From NCBI RefSeq assembly GCF_900626285.1, contig NZ_LR131147.1, positions 1,892,563-1,956,562 of the forward strand: a stretch of DNA of 64,000 nucleotides, in the 5' to 3' direction. Every line of letters starts with the position of its first letter. Position 1 is the first letter of the stretch. The position numbers were made by a program, and so were the translations under genes. Below the pieces are notes generated by a model. That model was not told the origin of the DNA. It ran no database searches and saw nothing but the letters and a program-made list of their open reading frames with translations. Of the stretch, positions 51,422-59,942 are shown piece by piece. Source of the stretch: Intestinimonas massiliensis (ex Afouda et al. 2020) (GTDB lineage Bacteria; Bacillota; Clostridia; Oscillospirales; Oscillospiraceae).

Positions 51422-52792
51422 TTAATATCCGTTGACCAGGGCGTCCAGCACCTTGGCGGCCACGGTGCCCGCCACGTCGGAGCCGGAGCCGCCGTTCTCC
51501 ACCAGCACCACGAAGGCGTAGGGAGCGTCCTCGTTCCGCAGGAACCCGGCAAACCAGGCGTGGGGGGAGTTGCCGCCCCCCACCTCGGCGGTGCCGCTCT
51601 TGGCGCAGATGTCCATGTTGGGGAACCGGCCGGCGCCGTAGGTCTCGGTGACGTTGCTTGCCATCATGTCGGCAATGGTCTCCGCCGTGTCCGAATTGAC
51701 CAGGGACTTGGTGTGCCCGGTGAGGGTGGGCAGGGAGGGCAGACCCAGCGGAGTCTCCGTCTTGAGCACCAGCTGAGGCACCGCCGTCTTGCCCCCCTGG
51801 GCGATGGCCCCCATGTACACCATAATGGCGCAGGGGTTGGCCAGGTCATTGTACTGGCCTACGCCCGCCCAGCCCAGCTGGCCGGTGGTACCGGAGAAGT
51901 CGAACTTTCCGGCGGCGGTATGCAGGCCGCTGACGCTGTAGGAGGAGGTGAGCCCCGCCTTTTCGGTGTACTGCTTCATGACCTCCGGGCCCAGTTCGGC
52001 GGCCAGCTGGGCAAACACCCCGTTGCAGGAGTTGGCCAGGGCGCCGTAGATGTCCATCTCCCCGTGGGCATGGGGGCAGGTGATGGCCTCGCCCCCCACG
52101 TCGGTGGAGCCGGTGCAGGTCCAGGTGCGGTCAAAGAGGTCGGGGATGTTCTCGATGGCGGCGGCCAGGGTCACCGTCTTGAACACCGAGCCCGGCGGAA
52201 AGGTGCCGGACAGAAAGCGGTTGAGGTACACGCCCTCATAGGCCGGATCGTTTTCCACGTCCTCCGGCGGGTCCAGGGGATCGTAGGTGGGAGAGGACAT
52301 CATGCACAGCACCTCGCCCGTCTTGTAGTTGTACACCCCCACCGTCCCCTTCTTGCCTCCCAGGGCCTCATAGGCGATGTAGTTGAGCCGGGCGTCGATG
52401 GTGAGGTACAGGTCGTTGCCCGTCCCCAGAGGGGAGTAGGCCCCGGTAAACAGGTTGTAGCCGGACAGCTTGTCGGCAAAGGCCACCAGGGCCCCAGTGC
52501 CGATGCGGCCCTGGGCGTCCCCCACGGCGTGAAGGGTGGCCTTGCGGACGGTGGCGCCGTCATAGTACTTCCGGTTCCCGTCCTCATCCACCCAGGACAG
52601 CACGTCCCCGTCCCGGTCCAGCACCCGGCCCACCGCCAGCTGGCCCTGGCTGTTGTACAGGTGCCGGTTGGCGGAGAAGGAGGCCCACCGCCCGCCGTAG
52701 AGCACAAAGCGGAGGACGAAAAAGCCGGTGCCCGCCAGCAGGGCGATGGCCAGTAGCAGGCAGAGGAAGGTCCGTTTTTCAATCTTCTTCAT
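51422..52792 (-). CDS. Penicillin-binding protein, transpeptidase (PbpA/class B type)
   Basis: 456 residues. One N-terminal membrane anchor (FLCLLLAIALLAGTGFFVLRFVL), a short dimerisation-like region with RVLDRDGDVL, then the transpeptidase domain: SxxK in PPGSVFKTV, SxN in ANSCNGV, and KSGT in CAKSGTAEVGG. It crosslinks peptidoglycan and would partner the FtsW/RodA-type glycan polymerase encoded immediately upstream, whose gene overlaps this one by 14 bases. Confidence 0.92.
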   Translation of the reverse strand: MKKIEKRTFLCLLLAIALLAGTGFFVLRFVLYGGRWASFSANRHLYNSQGQLAVGRVLDRDGDVLSWVDEDGNRKYYDGATVRKATLHAVGDAQGRIGTGALVAFADKLSGYNLFTGAYSPLGTGNDLYLTIDARLNYIAYEALGGKKGTVGVYNYKTGEVLCMMSSPTYDPLDPPEDVENDPAYEGVYLNRFLSGTFPPGSVFKTVTLAAAIENIPDLFDRTWTCTGSTDVGGEAITCPHAHGEMDIYGALANSCNGVFAQLAAELGPEVMKQYTEKAGLTSSYSVSGLHTAAGKFDFSGTTGQLGWAGVGQYNDLANPCAIMVYMGAIAQGGKTAVPQLVLKTETPLGLPSLPTLTGHTKSLVNSDTAETIADMMASNVTETYGAGRFPNMDICAKSGTAEVGGGNSPHAWFAGFLRNEDAPYAFVVLVENGGSGSDVAGTVAAKVLDALVNGY

Positions 52793-54548
52793 CTGGAGCC
52801 TCCCATTCTTCCGTCTTTCTGGGGGCCAGCCGGGCGCCGCCCCGATCCTCCCTCCGGGAGGGCAGGCGGATGGCGAAGCTGGCGTTCTGACGGGTATCGG
52901 TGGCCTTCAGGTAGGCCAGCAGGCCCCAGGAGGCGATCATGGCGGTGCCGCCGTTGGACACAAAGGGGAAGGTGACGCCGGTGAGGGGCAGGATATCCAC
53001 CGCGCCGAACACGTTGAGGCAGGTCTGGAACACCATCATGGAGGTGGCGGCGCAGGCGGCGATGATATAGAAGCTGGACCGGCCCGCCCGGCTGGCCCGG
53101 ACGGCAAACACCGCCAGGGTGAGGACGGCCAGAACCGCCAGCACGGCGATGATGAGCCCCCACTCCTCGCACAGCATGCCGAACACCAGGTCGGTATCAC
53201 CGGCGGCCACATTGTGGAGCCAGCCCTCGCCGGGGCCCACGCCCACCAGGCCGCCGGAGGCGGCGGCCGACATGGTGCGGGTCTGCTGGTAGCCGCTGCC
53301 CACCGAGGCGTTCTGCCAGGCGTGGCCCCAGGTGGCAAACCGGTTGAGGATATAGGGCTTCACCGACAGCATGGTGAGCACGGCGAACACACCGCCGCCG
53401 CAGATGAGGGCCAGGGTGGCCCAGTCGCCGGAGCGGAGGTAGGCGATGACCAGGAAGGTAATGAAGAAGATGGCCGCAGTGCCGAAGTCGCTCATATAGG
53501 CCAGACAGGCCAGGCACACGCCGGTGAGGACGATGAACAGCCCCAGGTTCCGCTTGCGGAACAGCCGGTCCAGGGTGGCCGAGCCGGCAAAGATATAGCA
53601 GATCTTGGCGATCTCCGAGGGCTGCACCGAGATGCCGCCGATGCTCAGCCAGTTGGCCGCGCCGTACTTGGCGGAGGTGAGCCCGGCGGCGTACAGCACC
53701 ACCGTCAGGCTCAGCAGCACGATGGCCGCTCCCGCCATCAGCCAGCGGATCTTCTTGGCCCGGTCCAGATCCCGCAGGAAGATGCCCAGCACCAGGAAGA
53801 GGATCAGTCCCAGCACCACGCACAGGAATTGCTTGAACAGCGCTCCTGTGTTGGAGGAGCAGGTGATGGACAGGGACAGGGTGGACAGGAAAAAGGCGAT
53901 GGTCTCCATCTCAAAGCCCACCCGGCCGGTGGCCCGGAGCACCAGGAAGTAGAGCCACATCACGCCCATGAGCAGCAGGAAGGTGAAGGGAATGATGGGG
54001 GTGGCCCCGTCCCCCTCGCTGATGGTGAGCTGGAGGGCGGCCAGCACCTGGAAGATGGTGAGGAACACCAGGCCCAGCCAGGGGGACACAGGCCGGGACC
54101 GGCGGCGGTTCTCCCGCCGCTTGGCCTTTTCCTCCGGGGACAGGGGGAGAAGCACCGTCTCCACGCCCCCCAGGGCCAGCACATCGCCGTAGCGCACCTC
54201 GGCCGCCCCGTCGATCTCCTTGCCGTTGACGGTAACGCCTCCCTTGGAATCCAGGTCATAGGCGGTCCAGGTGTCGTCCTCGTTGCGGATGAGGGCGGCG
54301 TGCTGCCGGGACACCACGGGGTAGTTCAGAATCACGTCGGAGTTGCCGCCCCGGCCCAGGATGTTCTCCCAGTGGGTCAGGGGCTCCTGGGCGCCGTTGG
54401 GCAGGGTGAGATAGGCCCACACCTCGGGCAGGCAGGGCACCGTCAGCAGGGAGCGGATGGTGCGGATGAGGATGAGCAGCGCCAATATGGGAAATACAAA
54501 GCGGACGATGGAAGTGAACCAGGCGCAGATCACCTGATGTTCCGCCAT
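52779..54548 (-). CDS. FtsW/RodA/SpoVE-family glycan polymerase with N-terminal FHA domain
   Basis: 589 residues from ATG 54548. A membrane helix (IVRFVFPILALLILIRTI) precedes an FHA domain (ILGRGGNSDVILNYPVVSRQHAALI ... KGGVTVNGKEI, phosphothreonine recognition). About ten SEDS-type helices follow, with GWLHNV and the conserved FPFVSNGGTAM loop. FHA suggests control by a Ser/Thr kinase. The best ribosome site (AAAGGAGGTGAG) is 8 bases from an in-frame ATA at 54569 rather than from an ATG, so the true N-terminus may be seven residues longer. Confidence 0.9.
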   Translation of the reverse strand: MAEHQVICAWFTSIVRFVFPILALLILIRTIRSLLTVPCLPEVWAYLTLPNGAQEPLTHWENILGRGGNSDVILNYPVVSRQHAALIRNEDDTWTAYDLDSKGGVTVNGKEIDGAAEVRYGDVLALGGVETVLLPLSPEEKAKRRENRRRSRPVSPWLGLVFLTIFQVLAALQLTISEGDGATPIIPFTFLLLMGVMWLYFLVLRATGRVGFEMETIAFFLSTLSLSITCSSNTGALFKQFLCVVLGLILFLVLGIFLRDLDRAKKIRWLMAGAAIVLLSLTVVLYAAGLTSAKYGAANWLSIGGISVQPSEIAKICYIFAGSATLDRLFRKRNLGLFIVLTGVCLACLAYMSDFGTAAIFFITFLVIAYLRSGDWATLALICGGGVFAVLTMLSVKPYILNRFATWGHAWQNASVGSGYQQTRTMSAAASGGLVGVGPGEGWLHNVAAGDTDLVFGMLCEEWGLIIAVLAVLAVLTLAVFAVRASRAGRSSFYIIAACAATSMMVFQTCLNVFGAVDILPLTGVTFPFVSNGGTAMIASWGLLAYLKATDTRQNASFAIRLPSRREDRGGARLAPRKTEEWEAPDEED

Positions 54549-54602
54549 CCAGACGATGAGCGCGTCTATTCCGCTCACCTCCTTTCTGCTTGGTCGAAGA
54601 GC

Positions 54603-54608
54603 AGTATA
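54603..54608 (-). promoter_or_regulatory. Extended -10 promoter of the FHA-FtsW/PBP pair
   Basis: On the minus strand TGC-TATACT lies about 35 bases before the ribosome site. No clear -35 is visible. Confidence 0.5.
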
Positions 54609-54684
54609 GCACATTTCGGGCCAATAAAAAAGCGGGAGGCCGTCGGGTGCCCCCTGACAGGGGTAACTTTGCAGATGTCTGAAC

Positions 54685-54720
54685 CCCCGGCAGATATTGC
54701 TACGGCAGTATCTGCCGGGG
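54685..54720. terminator. Hairpin between the cell-wall pair and the recombinase remnant
   Basis: CCCCGGCAGATA (54685-54696) pairs with TATCTGCCGGGG (54709-54720), followed by CTTCTTTTT on the plus strand. It sits at the transition from chromosome to the mobile region; the outer element's boundary is probably near here but no repeat partner is in the window. Confidence 0.6.
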
Positions 54721-54733
54721 ACTTCTTTTTGTC

Positions 54734-56138
54734 TCACGCACCCTTGGTGGTGGACTGAACTTCCGGCTGGGTGAGTTCCACACAGCCAATGTCGTTATAG
54801 TGAATTTCCACCGTCTGCTGAGCGTGCTTGCTCCACCTCACATCCTTTTCGTGTACCACGATCTTTCGGATGAACAGCCGAAGCAGCTCCGGTGTCAGCT
54901 CCTGGATGTCTGTGTACCGCTTTGCCAGAGAGATAAAGTGGTCTGTGCCGGACACCTGCTCCCGCAGCCTCTGGATGGCAGTTTCCTTTTCCGGGATGGC
55001 CCTGTTCAGCACTTCCATCTCCTGGGTGTAGCTGCTGGAGAGTGTCTGGAACTGTTCTGCTGTGATCCGCCCCAGGACGCTGTCCTCATAGAGCCGCTTG
55101 AAGATGCTGTCCAGCTCCCTGCTCCGCTTCTTCATAGCAGTCAGTTCCCGTTCCAACCCGCGCGCCTCTTTGCGGATCTCCGCGGACTGCCTGCTGCCGA
55201 TGTACGCGGCAAACTCCTGGGTGTGCTCCCTGGCCATCGCTGTCACCCGCCGCAGATCCTCCAGGACCACGTCATCCAGTATGCACTCCCGGATATAGTG
55301 GGCGGTGCAGAGGGTGACGTCCTTCTTGTAGGTCCGGCAGGTGAAGTGGTTGTAGGACCGGCTCATGGTATGGGCGCGGTGGAGCACCATGGTACTCCCG
55401 CAGTCGGCGCACACCACCAGCCCGGAATACTTGTTCTGCTCGTCCATCTTGGTAGGCCGCCGTTTGTGCTGGCGTACCTGCTGGACGATATCCCAGACTT
55501 CCCGGCTCACCAGGGCGGGGTGGGTGTTTTCCAGCACCATGCACTCTTCCCTGGGATGTTCAATTTTCCGCTTGTCCTTGTAGGAACGAGTGCTGTACCG
55601 GAGGTTGATGGTGTTGCCAAGGTAGATCTCGTTCTCCAGCATGTTGGCAATCGTACTGTCAGACCACCCATAGGGATCATTCAAATTCAGACTGCTATGG
55701 GCAACGCCAAAGGTTTTGTAAGCGTAGGTCGTGGGGCATAGCACCTGTTCCCGCTTCAGCAGCCGGGCGATCTGGCTGGGTCCCTGCCCGGCGGCGCACA
55801 GGGCGAAGATGCGGCGCACCACGGCAGCGGCCTCCTCGTCCACCACCAGCTTCTTGCGGTCCTGCTCGTCTTTGCGGTAGCCGTAGGGCGCTCTGGTGCC
55901 CAGCCGCTCCCCGCGCTCTGCCTTGGCCCGCTGCACCGCCCGGATTTTCCGGCTGGTGTCCCGGATGAACCACTCGTTAAATAGGTTCTTGAAGGGCATC
56001 AGCTCCGTGCTCTCACTCCGGTCGGTGTCCACATTGTCGTTGATGGCGATGTAGCGGACGCCGAACATGGGGAAGCGTTCCTCGATGTACAGCCCCGTGT
56101 GGAGCTGGTTGCGTCCCAGCCGGGACAGGTCTTCTTGT
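54734..56138 (-). pseudogene. Large serine recombinase, N-terminally truncated by an inner insertion
   Basis: Recognisable protein begins at EDLSRLGRN, in the middle of the resolvase domain, and continues through the recombinase domain (GTRAPYGYRKDEQ), zinc ribbon (CADCGS...CRTYK...C) and coiled coil to a normal C-terminus. The first 70-odd residues, with the catalytic serine, are missing. The frame continues to ATG 56194 only through unrelated element-end sequence. The break coincides with CAGGTCT, seen again at the last bases of the window. Confidence 0.82.
56126..56132. other. Proposed left attachment core of the inner element
   Basis: CAGGTCT, of which CAGGTC reads as the codons for Asp-Leu of the DLSR motif in the interrupted recombinase (minus strand). 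Confidence 0.55.
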
Positions 56139-56172
56139 GTCAAGTAGGGACTAAAAAAATTTTGAGAATTTA

Positions 56173-56212
56173 CAAGCCGTTCATAGGTGGACAACCACCC
56201 GTGAACGGCTTG
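56173..56212 (-). terminator. Terminator of the recombinase operon
   Basis: CAAGCCGTTCA pairs with TGAACGGCTTG, and GGTGG with CCACC inside. On the minus strand an A/T-rich stretch ending in seven T follows a few bases later. Confidence 0.75.
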
Positions 56213-56220
56213 CGTTTTCT

Positions 56221-56616
56221 CTATGCTCTTTTGCCGTTCTTTGTGCGACGTTTCTTATACGCCGCCGCAAATGCCTCCATCATCGGAGTGACCGGAAGCT
56301 CGTTGTCAGGCTTGGACAGATACTCGAACCGTATGCCATTCTCTCTGAACTTTCGCTCAAATCTCATGAAAGAGGAAGTGTCCCGGCTGATCCGTGAGGT
56401 GTCACGGGTGAGAATCGTGCCGATGCCCTGACGCTTGGCTTCATTCAGCAGGAAGTTCATGATGCCTTCCGTATGGACGCCGGAGATGCCGTCTGCTGCC
56501 ACCGCAGCAGCTACCTCATAGTCCTTATCCTTCGCATAGCGTTCCAGCTCTTCACGCTGGCTTGCTGCCGCAAGCTGATCCGCACAGGCAACGCGGATAT
56601 AAAGAAATACTTTCAT
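56221..56616 (-). CDS. Mini resolvase-fold protein lacking the catalytic serine
   Basis: 131 residues, only the N-terminal resolvase domain. The motif that holds the nucleophile (Y-x-R-V/L-S) reads YIRVACADQ, so Ser is replaced by Ala; the later TRDTSRISRD motif with Arg is kept. It lacks recombinase, zinc and coiled-coil domains. Its ATG overlaps the stop of the upstream recombinase (ATGA), so it is coupled to it. It may be a non-catalytic partner or directionality factor; this is inference. Confidence 0.75.
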   Translation of the reverse strand: MKVFLYIRVACADQLAAASQREELERYAKDKDYEVAAAVAADGISGVHTEGIMNFLLNEAKRQGIGTILTRDTSRISRDTSSFMRFERKFRENGIRFEYLSKPDNELPVTPMMEAFAAAYKKRRTKNGKRA

Positions 56617-58220
56617 TTGGCTTCTCCTTCTGATGTAGTGAGGAAGTCCTTGAACTTCCAGACGATTTCTATGTTGTCGAGATCGTAAATGTAGACCGCA
56701 GAAATGAATGCGTGGGTCAGCTCATAGGTCAGAGCTTTGCAGTCGGCATACTGATCGCAGACAGCATCCAGCTTTTCGTCCGAACAAGAGGTCTCGGAGT
56801 CAAGCTCTTTCATCCGTTCGTGACTGTGCTGAATTGCTTCGTCGTTTTCAGCAATTTTCGCGTCCGTTGCCGCCTTTTGCTGAAGGTACGCTTTCTTCGT
56901 GATACCTCCGGCTGCGTATTTTTCGTAGAGCCTCAACTTGGACGCCTTGTGCTGCTCGTTCTGCTTTTGAAGAATCCGGATTTTCTCAGCACATTCCTTG
57001 ATGGCAGATTTCCGTAGATCACCGACCTCTCGATTTTGGACTGCTTCCTTCTGTGCCAAAGCAAGAAACTGAGTAAGAGCATGGAAGACAACCTTCTCAA
57101 TATCCATTTCCGGAAAGCTCCTGCCAACCGGACAGTCTGTGTTTCCGTTGTTGACCGAGTGAATGCACTGGAAGTATCGAATGCCAGCCTTGTTCTTTCG
57201 GCGTGTCATAGCACGTTTACAGTTACCGCAGCGGACGAGTCCCTTGAGCGGATAGTCATGCTGCTTGCGCGTGGGATTCCGTCCTCCGCCTCGAATGACC
57301 TTCTGAGCAAGCTCAAAGTCTTCCTTGCTGATAATCGCTTCATGCGTTCCTTCTACGATAATCGGCTCATTGACAACACGCTTTTTTGAGCCGACACCGC
57401 AGGACTTCATTTTGCGGCTGACCAGTGTTCCGGTGTAAACAAGGTTCTTGAGAATGTTATAGACCATCACGGTTTCCCAACTGATTTTCTCGCTCATGTT
57501 ACTGAACTTCTTCTTGTCGGGATGCTTGTTCTTGAAGTATTGCCCCGGCGTCTGGATGCCGTCATCATTCAGGCTGCGGGCAATCTGAGAGGTGTTGCTG
57601 CCTTCCAGAGCCTCGCGGAAGATACGACGGATCACATCAGCCGCCTCCGGGTCTACGGCAAGTTTGTTCCGAATGGTGGGATGCAGGACGTAGCCGTATG
57701 GAGCGTAGCCACCGACATACTTGCCTTGCTTCATCATCTGGATTTTTGCCGATGTGGTCTTTACGGAGAGGTCTTTGCTGTATGCGGCGTAGATGATGCT
57801 GCGCATAACCACTTCCAGACCGCCCGTTGTGCCTTTGTAATCGTCGCTGTCATAGCCGTCGTTGATGGAAATAAAGCGGACGCCCATGAATGGAAAAGTG
57901 CATTCCAGATAGTTTCCCGTTTCAATGTAGTCACGAGAAAAGCGGGAAAAGTCTTTGACGCAGATCAGATCGATTTCGCCGCGCTTGACCTTCTCCATCA
58001 TCTGCGTGAACTGAGGACGGTGAAAGTTCGTGCCGGTATAACCGTCATCCGCAAACTCAGACCGCTGACAGTGAGACAGCTCCGGATGATTGTCGAGAAA
58101 GCGATTGATGAGCATACGCTGGTTGCCGATGCTGTCACTTTCCGCCTTGCTGCCATAGCCGGTATCTTCATCAGCCATTGAGAGGCGGATGTAGATGCCG
58201 ATGTTGTATTCCTTGCTCAT
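56613..58220 (-). CDS. Large serine recombinase (third in operon)
   Basis: 535 residues. The nucleophile Ser is in IYIRLSMADE (residue 14), with VKDFSRFSRDYIETG, the recombinase domain (GGYAPYGYVLHP), zinc ribbon CGNCKRA...CIH...C and a long coiled coil. All catalytic landmarks are present. It begins directly after the stop of the second recombinase (TAA then ATG) and overlaps the mini protein by 4 bases. Confidence 0.93.
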   Translation of the reverse strand: MSKEYNIGIYIRLSMADEDTGYGSKAESDSIGNQRMLINRFLDNHPELSHCQRSEFADDGYTGTNFHRPQFTQMMEKVKRGEIDLICVKDFSRFSRDYIETGNYLECTFPFMGVRFISINDGYDSDDYKGTTGGLEVVMRSIIYAAYSKDLSVKTTSAKIQMMKQGKYVGGYAPYGYVLHPTIRNKLAVDPEAADVIRRIFREALEGSNTSQIARSLNDDGIQTPGQYFKNKHPDKKKFSNMSEKISWETVMVYNILKNLVYTGTLVSRKMKSCGVGSKKRVVNEPIIVEGTHEAIISKEDFELAQKVIRGGGRNPTRKQHDYPLKGLVRCGNCKRAMTRRKNKAGIRYFQCIHSVNNGNTDCPVGRSFPEMDIEKVVFHALTQFLALAQKEAVQNREVGDLRKSAIKECAEKIRILQKQNEQHKASKLRLYEKYAAGGITKKAYLQQKAATDAKIAENDEAIQHSHERMKELDSETSCSDEKLDAVCDQYADCKALTYELTHAFISAVYIYDLDNIEIVWKFKDFLTTSEGEAK

Positions 58221-59927
58221 TTACATCGCCTCCTGAACTTCCTTGACACTCTGTACGGTCAGAGCGTAAATATCGCCGTATTTCATGACCAACTCGATTG
58301 ATCCGTCATCATGGACTTTCACAAGCTCTACGGACTCGTCAACCAAATCCTGAGAGAGCTTTTCTGCACCGCTGACGGATTTCATCAGCGTGAGCCACTT
58401 GTTGTCCTCGGACATTGCTTCGGCAAACTTCACCTTCCGCTGAACCGCTTCATCCAACCGCCGGGAAAGGTCGGCATACTGCTCATCGTAGGCTTTCTTG
58501 GCAAAGGCGTATTCCTCTTCATCGAGAATGCCTTCCGTGAAGTCCTCATAGAGACGGGTACGCTTCTTGGAAATACCGCTGAGTTTCAGATTCACGCTTG
58601 TAATGAGCGCGTTCTGCTGATCGCGGATGCTGCGTTCACCTTCGCTGTTTCTCAGCTTGGCAAGCAGCTTGTCGTAATTGAGAGCCGCCTTGACTTGAAG
58701 CTGGATCGCCGCAAGCACATCGGCTTCGAGTTTGTCTTGCCGCGTATAGTGTGGCGTACAGAGATTGCCGCGCTTGACGGATGAACTGCACTCATAGAAG
58801 GCGTACCATGCGCCGTCCTTACGCTTGTCAACGCGCTTGCGATGGAAATAGAGCTTCCTGCCGCAGTCTGCGCAGACGATTTTGTCTTCAAAGAGATTGA
58901 TCAGTGTAGCACGGATTTTCTCCGTGCGCTCCATCTTCTCAATCCTTGTCCTTGCAGCAGCGTCGCGCAGCTCTTGTACCTTTTGGAAGTCCTCACGGGA
59001 AATAATCGCCTCGTGAGTATTGGGAAAAACAATCCATTCCTCGCGGTCGATATGCTGATTCTTGACGCCCTTGTAGATGGCGTTCAGCGTCCGTCCGAGA
59101 ACGGTATCTCCGACGTAATGGGGATTATCCAGAATGGTAGTGAGTGAAGACTTGTTCCAAATCTTCTTTGCCGTAGCATTGCCTGTGCGGACGCCGACCT
59201 GATACTTCTGAAACTCCGGATTGGGCGCGTTCATTGCATCAAGCCGGTCTGCAATCGCAGGAAGGGACAATCCTTCAATTTTCCATTGGAAAATCTTCTG
59301 GACAATCGGTGCGGTTTCTTCATCGAAAACCATATTGCTGTGTTCTTCATCCCAGCGATAACCATACGGGAGATTGCGCTTCTTGAACTCTCCACTTTCC
59401 ATCTGTGCTTTGAGCGCAGTAGAAACCTTGCGGGAGATGTCCTTCGAGTAAAGGGTGTTGATCATGTTTTGCAGAGGGATGATGAGGCTTTCGCCGGAGC
59501 CGTCCGTATCAAAGTTGTCGTAGTTCTCTTTGATAGCGATAAACCGAAGCCCGATCTGCGGAAAAACCCGTTCCAGATAGGTTCCAGCCTCGATGTAGTC
59601 ACGCCCGAACCGGCTGAGATCACGAACTACAAGGCACTTGATCCTGCCGGTGCGGATGTCGTTCATCAGCCGGTTGAACTCCGGTCTATCAAAAACCGTT
59701 CCTGTTCGTCCGTTGTCCACATAGGTATCTATCAGATTCAGGTAGGGACGCTCTGCAATGTAGGACTTGCAAATCTCAATCTGATTTGCGATGACATCCA
59801 CCTTTTCGGACTTGCCGCTGTTTTCAACGGAAAGACGGGCATAGATGGCTGTTGAGAAGACCTCGGAAGAAACAGGTTCGATAACCGGCTCTTCGACTGC
59901 AATTTGTTTTCTGCTTTTTCTTGCCAT
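58221..59927 (-). CDS. Large serine recombinase (second in operon)
   Basis: 568 residues with about 20 extra N-terminal residues (MARKSRKQIAVEEP). Ser nucleophile in IYARLSVEN, RDLSRFGRDYIEAG, recombinase domain (RNLPYGYRWDEE), zinc ribbon CADCGRKL...CSSSV...C and coiled coil. Catalytically complete by sequence. It begins 15 bases after the first recombinase. Confidence 0.93.
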   Translation of the reverse strand: MARKSRKQIAVEEPVIEPVSSEVFSTAIYARLSVENSGKSEKVDVIANQIEICKSYIAERPYLNLIDTYVDNGRTGTVFDRPEFNRLMNDIRTGRIKCLVVRDLSRFGRDYIEAGTYLERVFPQIGLRFIAIKENYDNFDTDGSGESLIIPLQNMINTLYSKDISRKVSTALKAQMESGEFKKRNLPYGYRWDEEHSNMVFDEETAPIVQKIFQWKIEGLSLPAIADRLDAMNAPNPEFQKYQVGVRTGNATAKKIWNKSSLTTILDNPHYVGDTVLGRTLNAIYKGVKNQHIDREEWIVFPNTHEAIISREDFQKVQELRDAAARTRIEKMERTEKIRATLINLFEDKIVCADCGRKLYFHRKRVDKRKDGAWYAFYECSSSVKRGNLCTPHYTRQDKLEADVLAAIQLQVKAALNYDKLLAKLRNSEGERSIRDQQNALITSVNLKLSGISKKRTRLYEDFTEGILDEEEYAFAKKAYDEQYADLSRRLDEAVQRKVKFAEAMSEDNKWLTLMKSVSGAEKLSQDLVDESVELVKVHDDGSIELVMKYGDIYALTVQSVKEVQEAM

Positions 59928-59942
59928 TTGCTCATCCCTCCT

